Source: Physcomitrium patens
Taxonomy: Eukaryota; Streptophyta; Bryopsida; Funariales; Funariaceae
DNA: 64,000 bases
Direction: 5' to 3'
Assembly: GCF_000002425.4 (NCBI RefSeq)
Contig: NC_037275.1
Coordinates: 8,764,450-8,828,449 of the forward strand
The position numbers and the translations under genes were made by a program. The notes under the pieces were generated by a model. It had not been told where the DNA came from. It saw nothing but the letters and a program-made list of their open reading frames with translations, and ran no database searches. Positions 49,491 through 61,286 of this stretch are shown piece after piece. Position 1 is the stretch's first letter; the number at the start of each line of letters is the position of its first letter.

Positions 49491-52400
49491 TAGAATACAA
49501 ACTATTATAGAAAAAATAATTTAATATTAGAGATTTAGGATTATTTTCTTTTAATTTGATTTATAAATTTATTAAAATTTTCTATTATAAAAATAAAAGA
49601 TTTTTTTAGAAATGCTACAATTGATAGAAGTGAAATTATGTTTATTATTATTGTAAGACTTTACAAGCATATCAACACTTTTAAAGTAATTTTTTTACAA
49701 ATACTTAATGTTAACCATAAAATTACTATTTTTATGCTTATAAAAAAAATCAACAATGAAATTTAATGTTTATACCAACAAATTATGTATTAAAAAAAAA
49801 TTTAACTTTATTAGTGAATCTAAAAAGCCTTGTTACTATAAATATAAAGGAAAAAATAATTAATATTTTGATTTTGATTTTGATTTTGATTTTGATTTTT
49901 TTTAATAAAATAAGATCAAAATTTTTAATTTTTTTTCAACAAGTCAAATTCCATTTAAATTTGCATTATTTCTAATATCCTAATAGACTTACTTAAGTTT
50001 AACTTGTATTTGTATTTTTATTTTGAAGAATTTTTTTAGTTTATAATTTTAATAGAAAAAATCATAAGTTCTATATAATTTAAATTTATTTCTAGAAATA
50101 TTTACTATCATATTTGGAGACAATAATTGAAAAAGAATAATAAAAAATATTTATATCTTTACAATATGGATTATGTTCAACTCCCAATTATGCTAACAAA
50201 TTACAAATTCTTGTTTACAATGTGGATTAAAATAAGAAAGCTCTTATCAAGTAAATCTATATATATTAAAAGATAATATCAAAGATTTAATATTTACTAT
50301 GTCAAAAAAGACTCATTGTAATAATTTATTCCTTAAGCTATTGTATAAAATAATTAATTATTTAAAAGATACAAAGAACAAAGTTTTGGTTGAAGAAGAA
50401 CAAATTACGTAATGATAACAAATTCAAAATTTTTAGAAATTTATTCATTAATACCAAAACCTATGCAAATTCAATGCAATATATTTTAAACCTTTTACTA
50501 AAAAAAAAAAAAAAAAAAAAAACTTGACATTATTAAAAATAATTCTATTTATATTATTGAAAATTTAAGCACATTTCTCAATATTGTCCAAAGAAGTGAT
50601 GTTGATATATTATAATGCAACTACTTAAAAAAAAGATGAAAATATTGTATTCTAAAATAAATTATATTAAAAAAATACAGCAAGTTATTTTAGAAATATA
50701 GATAATTTTTGAGGAGGTAATAAAATTAATAAATAATAATGATATCTTTTTATAAAGAAGGGTTCTACTTACTTTGTAAGACTATAAATAAGACAAAAAA
50801 ATTATATTTATAAAATTAATATCATAGGTATTTTAATGAAAAATTAAATATTAGATTTTAATAAAATTTATATGAAAAAAATTAAATATTCATACTTGAA
50901 GAAGAGTAGTTAAAAATATGGAACAAAATTAGATTCTAAGCCATAAAACCATGCATCTATAATAACTAGGAGATTATTTTGTTGATCCAAAAATTAAGTT
51001 TGAAGATACATTTGAAAAGAATTTTTTTATCATTGGATTTGAATAACAAGAGTTTTTAATGACTTTATAATAGCTTTTCAAAGTTAGGATTGTTTTAGAT
51101 GGCTTTGATTTTTTTTAAAACAAAACTTTATTTATATTTTGAATAATTTTATAAATTTTTTAATAGAATCGTAAGTGAAAATTAAAATCTTTGTAAATAT
51201 AATTGTATTGAGCATGTGTTTTTAATTTTGAGCATTACTAGATAATTAGATTATAGATTATTGAAATTTTAGTGGATTAAGATCTTAAAAATTAGATTTT
51301 GATGTCTAATAAGATTATTTAAGATTTATAAAAATTTGCCAATTGGGTTGAGGTACAATTTGATAGACTAACATCACTCTTGGTTTCTAATATTTTTGCA
51401 AATCTTGAAAGCAATCAAATAGTGCAAAAGAAAAATATTGGCATTGAAGCTCAACATCAAGATTGAANNNNNNNNNNNNNNNNNNNNNNNNNNNNNNNNN
51501 NNNNNNNNNNNNNNNNNNNNNNNNNNNNNNNNNNNNNNNNNNNNNNNNNNNNNNNNNNNNNNNNNNNNNNNNNNNNNNNNNNNNNNNNNNNNNNNNNNNN
51601 NNNNNNNNNNNNNNNNNNNNNNNNNNNNNNNNNNNNNNNNNNNNNNNNNNNNNNNNNNNNNNNNNNNNNNNNNNNNNNNNNNNNNNNNNNNNNNNNNNNN
51701 NNNNNNNNNNNNNNNNNNNNNNNNNNNNNNNNNNNNNNNNNNNNNNNNNNNNNNNNNNNNNNNNNNNNNNNNNNNNNNNNNNNNNNNNNNNNNNNNNNNN
51801 NNNNNNNNNNNNNNNNNTAGATTGATTAGAATTTATTGAGATTTTCTATAGATTAATTAAGATTTTAAATTTAGTAATTTAATTAAAATTTCTTATGATT
51901 TTTTTGGAAATCAATTTTAATTTTTAAAGATTTAATTATAATCTAAGTTAATATTTAATTTATTTTTTTTTAGAAATTTTCAAATTAAATTAATTCAAAT
52001 TAAATTAAAAATAGAATTTTATTAGAGCCTAAATTAATTTTTTTCAGATTTATTTATGATTTTTTTTGAATTAATTATGTTATAAAAATATATCTTTAGG
52101 AGTTTACTTAGGTTATTAAATTGGCCAAAAGGTGTTTCTGTAAACCTTATGCATTGTTTTAGGTATAAATTCAATTTTAAGGTAAAATCAAATATCTCTA
52201 AAATAAGATGTTAAATTCATTTATAAGTTTATTTTCATAGAATATAATAACAAAACCACAAAATAAGAACCATTACTTTAAATAAAAGATAATGTATTAG
52301 AAAACAAATTTATATAACTATAGTAGAATCCATGTAATTGAATTTATGTATAATATTTAATAAAGATCCTATTTACTCTTAAATTCCACACCTTATATTA

Positions 52401-53124
52401 TAATAGATGTTTATTTATAATCTATAAATTAAAAAATCTTTGCTTTGTTAAATTCAAAAATTCTAATTTTATTTTTATTTTTATAAAGACTTTATTAAAA
52501 GACATAATATATTCTTAATTTATTGAATAAAGCCTATACATATTGAAGTTATAAGTTGTTATCTTTTGTCTTCTAGAGATGTAACTTATAAAAATATTAT
52601 GATAGAATGACTAATAAATTTTCAAAATATTTAGTGATATGTAATATTATTAGATCTCCTTTTAACCTATCATTTCGGCTTATGGTGGCTAAAAAGGAAT
52701 AATTCTTAGATAGTTTAGATTTTTCATGATCTTAATTTTTTCAATAAATAAAACTAATTTTTTTACTGATTAAATAGAAAGACATAAGTCTAATACAACA
52801 AAACTCTTATTTGTAGATGTAAGATCTTTCATGCATGTTGCAAACAAATGATCATATAATGTTATTTATGCCAAACCTATTTCTAACAATAAAATAAATT
52901 TAAAGGATATTATAAGTTAATATAAGTATTATTAAGACATTTTTGATAAAAAAATATAGATATTCTTCTAAAACATCTTCTAAAATTCAACTACAATTTG
53001 ATTTAATCCACAACTTATCATAATATGAATTGGCTTTATTCAAAGAATATATTCAAGGCAAATTGGCCAAAAACTTTATATGTTATTCAAAATCTTGAAC
53101 ATAAGCTACTATCTTGTTTGTGAC

Positions 53125-53155
<31 letters not shown>

Positions 53156-53390
53156 CGAATCACTACAAATGTATGTAGACTATGAAAGGCTTAATAAAAT
53201 TATCATAAAAAATAAAAATAAAATCTATTTTTGATATCAAGACTTTTCTATTAATTAAATTAAATATAAAGTTATATCTTTTGGACTTAAAATACACCAA
53301 TTGCTTTTCAATATCTAATAAAAGATGTTTTTAAGAGTTCTTAGATGATTTTGTTGTTTATTATTTAGATAATATTATAATCTATTCTAA

Positions 53391-53427
<37 letters not shown>

Positions 53428-54275
53428 GTTGTAAAACTTAAAGATATAAGATTGTACAATAAAGTAGAGACGTGTATTTTTTACAGAATTCAAGTTCATT
53501 TTTTAGAACATACTATTTAAAATGATAAACTTATTATGGATCCTAAGAATGTTCAAACTATCATAGATTGTAAGGTACTAAGAAGAATAAAATAAGTTTA
53601 ATATCTTTTAAAGCTTGATAATTATTATCAAATCTTTATTAAGAATTTTTTTCAAGTTACAGTTTTATTGATATATTTGATATGTAAAAACAAACTTAAG
53701 TAGAATAAAGAAGTCAAAAGAGCATTTGAAGTTTGAAAGACAACTTTTAATGCAATATGAATTTTGTATTGCATTGACTTATCTAAAGCATTTTTTTTTA
53801 TAGAAATCAATACATTGGACTTTATCTTTGATACAATATTATGATGATTAAAAGAAAATGTAAAACTTTAATATATAGCTTTCTATTTAAAAATAGTTTT
53901 AAAAAATTAAGTTTAATTATAAGATCTAGAAAAAGTAACTTCTTGTAATTATGGATTCATTTTAAGAATGCCACCATAATTTAGAAGATGTTTTTAGTTT
54001 AATGATTAATAATAAAAATTAAAAAAACTTAAGTGTTTTAAATCTTTATGCATTTTGAATTATTGCTGAGTTCATTAGAACATGTCTTTGTCAAACTTTG
54101 TATTTAATATCACATTTCAGCTAGGAAACAACATAGTTTGTCAAATGCCACTTATAAATGTTCTTTTTTTATACCAAAAAAAAGTAATGGAGTTTTTTTA
54201 TCAATAACAAAATGTAATTGCCTCATTTATGATTGTACAAAGTAAGTAGAATTTCAATTTGCAAAGATGCAAGCA
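49491..54275 (+). mobile_element. Ty3/gypsy fossil E, internal part
   Basis: Continuation of E after the D insertion. Leader and gag start about 49520-49760 (same order as in A), gag core to about 50400, protease about 52330-52720, reverse transcriptase about 53150-53700 (MYVDY near 53170), RNase H about 53780-54200. Integrase, chromodomain and 3' LTR are missing: the element is truncated at about 54275. The gag-protease interval is about 1.3 kb longer than in A and contains the assembly gap, so a further insertion there is likely. Includes an A-tract (53126-53155) and a TA run (about 53395-53422). The most AT-rich and most decayed copy in the window. Confidence 0.65.
51468..51817. other. assembly gap of 350 N
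   Basis: Run of undetermined bases inside element E. Frames through it are meaningless. Confidence 1.
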
Positions 54276-54734
54276 TAGTATTCATTAATTTTATTATCTC
54301 TTTAATTAGTATTTATATATTAAAGATAATTTTTTATAATATTTTTAATTAAATTATTTCATATTATAATCATTATTTTTTCTTTTAATTAATAGCTATA
54401 TTAAAACATAAAAATATAAAATATAAAGTAAATCAAATATACTTTGTATTTATAAATAAGAAATTCAAAATATAAATAAAATAATTTTACCATTGCATTA
54501 TTTTTTATATTTTTCATATTTTATTATTAAAAAAATCTAAACTATACTAAATTTTATTAAAAATTATTTTTTTTATTAATATCAACTTTATATATATACC
54601 GCCAATTGACAATAATTTTTTTATAATTAATAAAAAGATACAATATTCAACTTTATAATATATAAGTTTTGGATATTTTAATAATTATTAAAATAAAAAT
54701 TATTGTAGTAGCCAATCATCTAAAGAATACATAG
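54276..54734. other. AT-rich spacer
   Basis: No gene or repeat recognised between the truncated end of element E and the MULE. Confidence 0.5.
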
Positions 54735-55367
54735 TATATAAATAAAAAGAATTAATAGATTGACTTGAATTTTTACTAGAATGATGAAGTTTGCTCATCC
54801 AACCTACTTCAAATGTAGAGGTCCTTAATAAACATGTATATTCAATTATGTATTACACAACCAAATTTGAAACTTCATTATCAATGCATTATTTTTGTTT
54901 ATAATTCATATATTTTTATTGTCAATATTTGTTCACAATTCATTTTATACTTAATAATATATGAACAAAGTTACATATGAATTAAGAATAAATTTATCAA
55001 TTTCATTAATTTTTTAGTTTAAAATGAATAAATATCTTATTAATTCTTAATTCTTAATTTTAAAATTTATTTTAATTTCATACTTAGTTACATAAGAACT
55101 ATAAAGGAACTCATCAATTCATCAAATTTTTAGTTTATAATGAAAAAATATTTTATTAATTTTTAATTTTTAATTTTTTTTTCATTTCATACTTTATTAC
55201 ATGTGAACTGTGAATAAAATCATTAATTCATCAAATTTTTAGTTCATAATGAATAAATGATCCATTAATTAAATAATTTTTAATTTTTTTTTTATACTTT
55301 GTTACATGTAAAATTAGCTAATGAATTAAGACATCAAATAAAAAGATAATCCATCAATTTATATAAC
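54735..55367 (+). repeat. left TIR of the MULE, with three subrepeats
   Basis: Inverted copy of 58588-59185. It contains three imperfect tandem units of about 115-130 bp, each with a core like CATCAAATTTTTAGTT-ATAATGAA followed by an AT-rich run and TACTTTGTTACATGT. Confidence 0.75.
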
Positions 55368-56189
55368 AAAAATAACAAAGTATTTGAAGAACTTCATTTT
55401 TCTTCATTGTGTAGTAATAGTTACAATTATATGATCAAAATTTCAAAACTCAAATCCACATTCTGTAATCAAAATGTAATTGTCAATGATTGAAGCTTTG
55501 CTTTCATGGTTTATTTTGTTTGTTTTATTGTTTCTCACATGTAGAATTTGTCGTCTCCAACAAATTAGACGAATGATGTATCTAACAAATATTAGCTACT
55601 AAGTAAGACATGCCAAGAAACAACAATATTAGTAAATTCAGCCACCTCTTGCCTGGATCTATGTGATACTAGAAGAAAGCGAGATTAATATAAAATATTT
55701 TGTCCATTGTCATGGATTTGCACTTTTACAACTATGCAGCCTCATGTTCTTTAATATAAGACTTATCTATACTATCTTTCTCTAATATATCCATCAAGAT
55801 GAGCATACCACGAATGCTACAAGCCAAACTACCATATTTAAATGATATCAATGTCCCTTCTTGATCAAACTATAATGTACTTTATGAGAAGAGGACGTGA
55901 CATAGATGTCCTACATAATACACATTGACTACAATTATAGCCTAGCCATTGATGTGACAACTTATCAATTAGGAAGATTTTTTTTAATTGATAAAATTGA
56001 AATAGTTCAGAACTTCTTCAATATTAATGTTTTTCTCTAGGTCGTCCATATTGGAGTGATGTAAGTCAATTCCAACAACATATGCATTTAAAGGGACATA
56101 TGCAACCTTTTGAGATGCCCTAAGATAAGAAGAACTTCACAATTGTATTCTTTAAAAGCCCTTTCAAACAAGTTAGAAAGCAATACCAT

Positions 56190-57210
56190 CTTCCATACAA
56201 AAAAATTAGACAATAATGATAGGCTTTCTCACTAATTCTTTGCACCTCTTAAGATGATTGAACTTACAAATTGATATAATTGTGCACTTAATATCGTCTT
56301 ATTAGACTCAATATATAAGAAAAATTGCTCTTGAATACCATTATCATATATTCTTATCAACATAGACACAAATCACTCTTTATTGCTATACTTTTGCTTC
56401 AAAGAGTGAAAAAAGAAGATGACTATATTTGAGCTCTAAATGAGATGTGATATGTGTTTGCACCAATGCTTTTATTTATTTTTGTGACCAATTGTAAGCT
56501 CTAATTAATGCATATAATTAATATTATATTCTTAGATGTTAAAACATAATACTTGATCTATTTATGGTATATTAAAAAAAATGTATTGTCAAATGTTAAG
56601 TCCATTATGTGAAATGTTGCTAATTTTGAGGCATTTATAATTACATGGGAAGTGATGGTATATGCAAGCAATATCAAGAAATATGAAGAAACTATGAATG
56701 ACCTAAAATGCAACTTTGACAATATTATTATAAAATAAATTGATGTTGTTTAACTCTCCCTATATTGTTTAAAGTTTGTGAAACTTTGGACTAATTACAT
56801 TTGCCATCATAGCCATTACATAACATTATAAGTTGAAGATCTGCATGGTGCAATAAAAGGCAAGAACATGGTGTCCACATGTAATTGCAATGATATACTA
56901 GAAGATTAGTTTGATAGTTGATGCTCAATTGGCTAAAATTTGACAGAAGCTAGTTTCAGTTGCTACATGCCACCTAACTATCCATTGTAATTCTATGTGG
57001 TGCAAAGTTATTTACAAAATTTCATATTATGCCTTGAAAAGAGTTACAAAAGAATCTAAGCAAGTATAAAGTATATCAATACTAACTATAGCTTGTTATT
57101 TACGATTACATTGTCAATAGGTAGGCCTTGTCTATATACATTTCAAAGATTAATGTAAGTTAGTAGAGCTTTGGAAGTTGATGATTTTGATTACCATTGG
57201 TGGCTTGAAC
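56190..57210 (+). pseudogene. MULE (MuDR/FAR1-type) transposase pseudogene
   Basis: Blocks of a MULE transposase occur in the right order on the plus strand. VLLDSIYK (about 56296) corresponds to the first catalytic Asp region. It is followed by a block ending LYFCFKE (about 56400), VTNCKL (about 56484) near the second catalytic site, KNVLSNVKS (about 56577), WEVMVYASN-KKYEETMNDLKCNFD (about 56647-56720), W-NYICHHSHYIT-VEDLHGAIKG (about 56787-56870), and a SWIM-like end with IGRPCLYTF (about 57117). The blocks lie in at least two reading frames and contain several stop codons, so no product is expected. Family members excise and reinsert DNA via the TIRs. Recognition is by eye; a profile search would settle it. 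Confidence 0.7.
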
Positions 57211-58587
57211 CATTATGTGAAGGTAAGTTTTTCCTTCAATCCAAATTACAAGATAGCTTCAATCAAGAATTGCTTGTAATTGGTGGTGTAAAGTGAAAGA
57301 TGCAATAAACATGAATAAAAGAAAGAACAACACAAAATAAGAGAAATAAGTGCAACTAAGCAATTACTTATAACAAAAGTAGTTGATAGTTTGTTCTCTG
57401 AGTTTCATCTATTAAAAAGTAAAAATAAATATTAAAAAATATATATTTTTTGATATTTAATTTTATTATCTTTTTAATGACATAAAAAATACATAAATCC
57501 AAACTATCATGAGTAAGTTATGAAAGTTTAAAGATAGGAAGTGAATGATTAAAAAATTAAATAAAAATATTTTAGTTTAAGGATAACTTGCTTATAGATT
57601 AAGGATTTGAGCCTCACCAAGGCTCACATATAGTATTTATGGGGTGTTAAGAGAGGCTAGAAGGCCTTAATCTTATCCTCCTAACTCTATTCAAGGTACT
57701 ACAATCCACACAGGACTTGTGCATCTCTCTTTCTACAAGGAGACTATTAGTTGTTGGTCCTCCTATTTTCTACTAGTAAAACTCACAATTTTGCATTTTG
57801 ATTTCACCATAGTGTATGAAAACACCCAAATTTCCTTAAAACCTTGTGTGGCTTTCAAATTTTCTTCTATTTTTTCATAATGGCTCCCAAGGTGGTAAAA
57901 TTGAATTTTACCAAAGACTTAAAATCTTCTCTAAAACTTTCTAAATAATTCTAAATAAATCCATAAAAACCTTATACTATGTATTTATGTACAATGACTT
58001 TTGTAACTTATAAATACTTCTAAATTCTAATAAGTACTTAAATAGTCAAAAAGAATCTCTAATCTTAATATTTATATAATAAAATATCTTAAAGCTATAT
58101 TTTTAAGCAATTCATCAATTAAGATGCATTGATGGGACTCACACATTGGTAGCTATGATTGGAATGTCTACAACACTAAGTGCTACATTTGAGCATGCCC
58201 TCAAAGTATATGATATGTTATGACCTAATTAATAGCACAGGCTCATAGATGGAATTATAATCATTTCAAAAAGTGTAACCAATCTTGTCATCAATTCAAT
58301 ACCTATTGCAATTTATGATAGACATGCAAATACTTGTAGAAATCCTTCATTGTTTGAGAGGACAAGAACAAATTTATAGCAACACATGCACTACTATGGA
58401 ACTAGCCATGATAGTTGCAATTGTTCTACTCTTTGGATAGAATAGGGCTCTTAATCATGGTTGCTTAGTTGTAACCATATCAATTTGTTGATGTTGGATC
58501 TATTTGAATACAAGAAATAATCCTATTTTAAAATCATCGTTGCATAGTTGTAACCATTGCCGCATGATGATAGAATACAAAATATTC

Positions 58588-59185
58588 AAATTAATGGGGC
58601 ATTTTGTTTAGTTTCCAATGAACAAATTTAGCTGATTTCACATATAACAAACAATGAAATATAATTAATTAATTTATGAGGCATTTTTTCGTTGTGAACA
58701 AAAACATTGATGAACATGTAACTTTATTCACATGTAATGAAGTATGAAATGAAATAAATAAATAAATAAAATAATAAGGCATTTGTTCATTATAAACTGA
58801 AAAGTTGATGAATTGATGAGTTTATTCATAGTTCACATGTAATAAAGTACAAAATTTTAAAAAATTAAAATTAAAATTAAAAAAATTAATGGGACATTTA
58901 TTCATTGTAAATTGAAAAGCTGATGAAATTGATAAGTTCATTCACAGTTCACATGTTATTAAGTATGGAATGAATTATGAACAAATATTGTGAATGAATA
59001 TATATGAATTGTGAACAAAAATAACACACTTATAATGCAGTTTTAAATTTGGCTGCATAGTACATAAATAAACACAAATGTTTATTGAGGACCCCTACAT
59101 CTGAACTAGGTTAGATGAGCAAACCTGGTCATTGTAGTAAAAACCTACGTCAACCTGTCAATTTCCATAAATAAATATACGAAAT
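58588..59185 (-). repeat. right TIR of the MULE, with three subrepeats
   Basis: Inverted copy of the left TIR with the same three-unit organisation, for example GGCATTTGTTCATTATAAAC and GGACATTTATTCATTGTAAA as successive unit starts. Confidence 0.75.
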
Positions 59186-60864
59186 TACTATGTTAAAAAA
59201 AATGATAATAATATCACAAAAAAAATTCGGAAGCTACAATTATAGATTTTGCTAAAGGTAATGCAATAATTCATTGTATTTTACTGATATATTTCCTTGT
59301 TGCAATACTGTAATTATATAATTATATTTTAAATAATATAAGGCTAAAATTGTGGCTTTAAACATATGCAATTGTGAATTTGAACAAAATCTATTTTCAT
59401 AATATATATATATATATATATAATTATTTTATTGATTTACTTTGTTATAATTTTATTTTGTATTATTATTTTTATATTAAAGAAAGTTAAATGGAAAAAT
59501 ATCTCCTACCTTATTTATGTACTTTATATTTAATTTACTTATTATATGTGGTTGTTTTGTGTTTCAATAGTACCAAAGTGTATAACAAAATCATGGTATA
59601 CAGTTAATTTTTTACCTTAACAATTGAGATCTTATCATATCTATTTTTTTTTTATGTGTCCTTGTTTCTATTAGTTAATTTAACTAATTTTTTTTAAACA
59701 TTAAAAATTGTTGATTTGAATTTTAATTAATTTGATGCCACTTTTTAAATAGTATTAGAAAAAATAGATATGGAACCACAGTTAGGTAAAATATTTATCT
59801 ATAGAATTTATTTATAGATATGTACACAAATTATTATTTTATATATAATTTCTAAACATGTTAATAATAGATACATACATAATGGAACTTGTTTAGAAGA
59901 ATAATAGTTTATTCATTTTTAAGGATGTTTATATACAAGCACACCTAACAATTTTTTAGTCTTGTGTATAATAATTAAATCACTCAGTTAACAAAAAATT
60001 TAAAATTGATCTAGTAAAAAAGAATAAAAGCGATTATCTAAATATTTTTTAGAATTGTCATAACTGAAGATTTATCTAAATTACAATTCTTTATTAAATG
60101 TGAATTTATTCTTGTCACAATACTTATACTATAATTGTTGTAACAACCTTTAAAGCAATACTTTCATGAACAATGATATTATATTATATATTATGTATAT
60201 ATAAACTAAAAAACAATCATGTTAAGATAAAAAAATAAAAACAAAAAAATAAAAAAATACGTAATAAAAAGTGCATAAAAAATATTTATAATTGTGATTT
60301 AAATTTAAAAAATCGTGTTGATTCTTGAAGAATCAATAACTTGAAAAAATTTAAGAGATATTTTTGTGATTAAAAAAATCTGATAAGGATATTGTTTTAT
60401 TAAAAAAAACTTACTTGTCACTAGAGATGACAAATCATGTTTCAAACAAATATAATTTTCTGTATAATCTTTGTTATCTGCAAGTGTAATGTATATTTTA
60501 TATTATTTAGATTAAATAAAATTACCTATATTTATGTCTATAATCTTCTTTCACTTTGTAAGATACTTACCCACACTTGAAACACCTTTACAACTCATTT
60601 AGAAAAAAACACTATTATTTATACTATACAAATCTGAAATAAGACTATTAAAAATAATAAACATATCAAATTTTAATAATCATGCTTCTTGTTAAATAAA
60701 AATATTTTTTAGTCTTAGTACAATATTTTAATGTTAGGCTAAAAAATCTACACAATTAATTATTACAATAAATAAATAAATATATACATAAAATGGAAAA
60801 TTGTGATGTATAAATATAAATATACAATAAATTATTAAACTACACATTTAATGCTACTAAAATC
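59186..60864. other. AT-rich intergenic DNA
   Basis: Includes a TA run near 59402-59422 and many short A-tracts. No gene, RNA or transposon domain recognised up to the CTNNBL1 upstream region. Confidence 0.6.
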
Positions 60865-60901
60865 TTTGAACGCAAACTGCGAGACAATCTGGAGGCGCGC
60901 A
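60865..60901 (+). repeat. 37-bp copy of CTNNBL1 exon 1
   Basis: Positions 60865-60901 are identical to 61492-61528 inside CTNNBL1 exon 1 (the stretch encoding FERKLRDNLEAR), in the same orientation. It lies exactly where the AT-rich desert gives way to the gene's upstream region. Similarity stops abruptly on both sides. Confidence 0.95.
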
Positions 60902-61286
60902 AAACCATTATTTCGAAGCTCAAAATTGAATCATAATGTGTATGAGAATACACGCAATGACTTAACTGAAGGTAAGAGCCAACCATGGCCACAGTAATTA
61001 AAGTAAAGTGTTGGTGACAAGAGAAGTAAGCGTTTCTTGTGGAGGTGCGATCGTGCTTCTCGACCCGAAACCCTAATTCTCCCCTTTTCTCCGAGCACTG
61101 TTGTTGTTGGCAATGGCGCCTCTTGTATGATCGAGTTCTCGCGGAGCTTCTCAGTTCGTTGCTGTCACTGACTCTGCTTGCATTTGCCATGTGGTTCTGT
61201 TCACCAGTCTGTGGTTTAAATCTACTGCCAGACTCTCTTCGATTCAATTCAAGCGTAGACGTGCCCGAGTGAGGGGAGCTAGAGCG
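60902..61286 (+). promoter_or_regulatory. CTNNBL1 upstream region and 5' leader with telo-box and two uORFs
   Basis: A telo-box AAACCCTAA lies at 61068-61076, followed by a pyrimidine stretch, as in many plant housekeeping promoters. Two upstream open frames precede the main ATG if transcription starts near the telo-box: ATG-GCG-CCT-CTT-GTA-TGA (61113-61130, 5 codons), and a 27-codon frame from ATG 61189 to TGA 61270-61272, ending 14 nt before the main start. They could reduce translation of the main frame. The transcription start is not known. Confidence 0.45.

Larger units (their letters stand above)
54735..59185 (+). mobile_element. Mutator-like DNA transposon with long TIRs
   Basis: Long inverted repeats (about 54735-55367 and 58588-59185) flank about 3.2 kb that includes MuDR-type transposase blocks on the plus strand. 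The outer TIR blocks match well, for example TTTGCTCATC at 54799 with its complement near 59116. Positions about 57280-58090 lack transposase similarity and look like a later insertion of unknown type, with LTR-like texture. Long TIRs plus a MuDR/FAR1-type transposase place it in the MULE group. Exact termini and the expected 9-11-bp target duplication could not be fixed by eye because the ends are AT-rich and diverged. Inactive by sequence. Confidence 0.75.

Noticed and set aside
51438-51839. Open frames crossing the N run
   Set aside because: They are artefacts of the 350 undetermined bases.
61191-61286. In-frame N-terminal extension of CTNNBL1
   Set aside because: It would begin at GTG; the first in-frame ATG is 61287, and the protein from there starts with a plausible basic nuclear segment.
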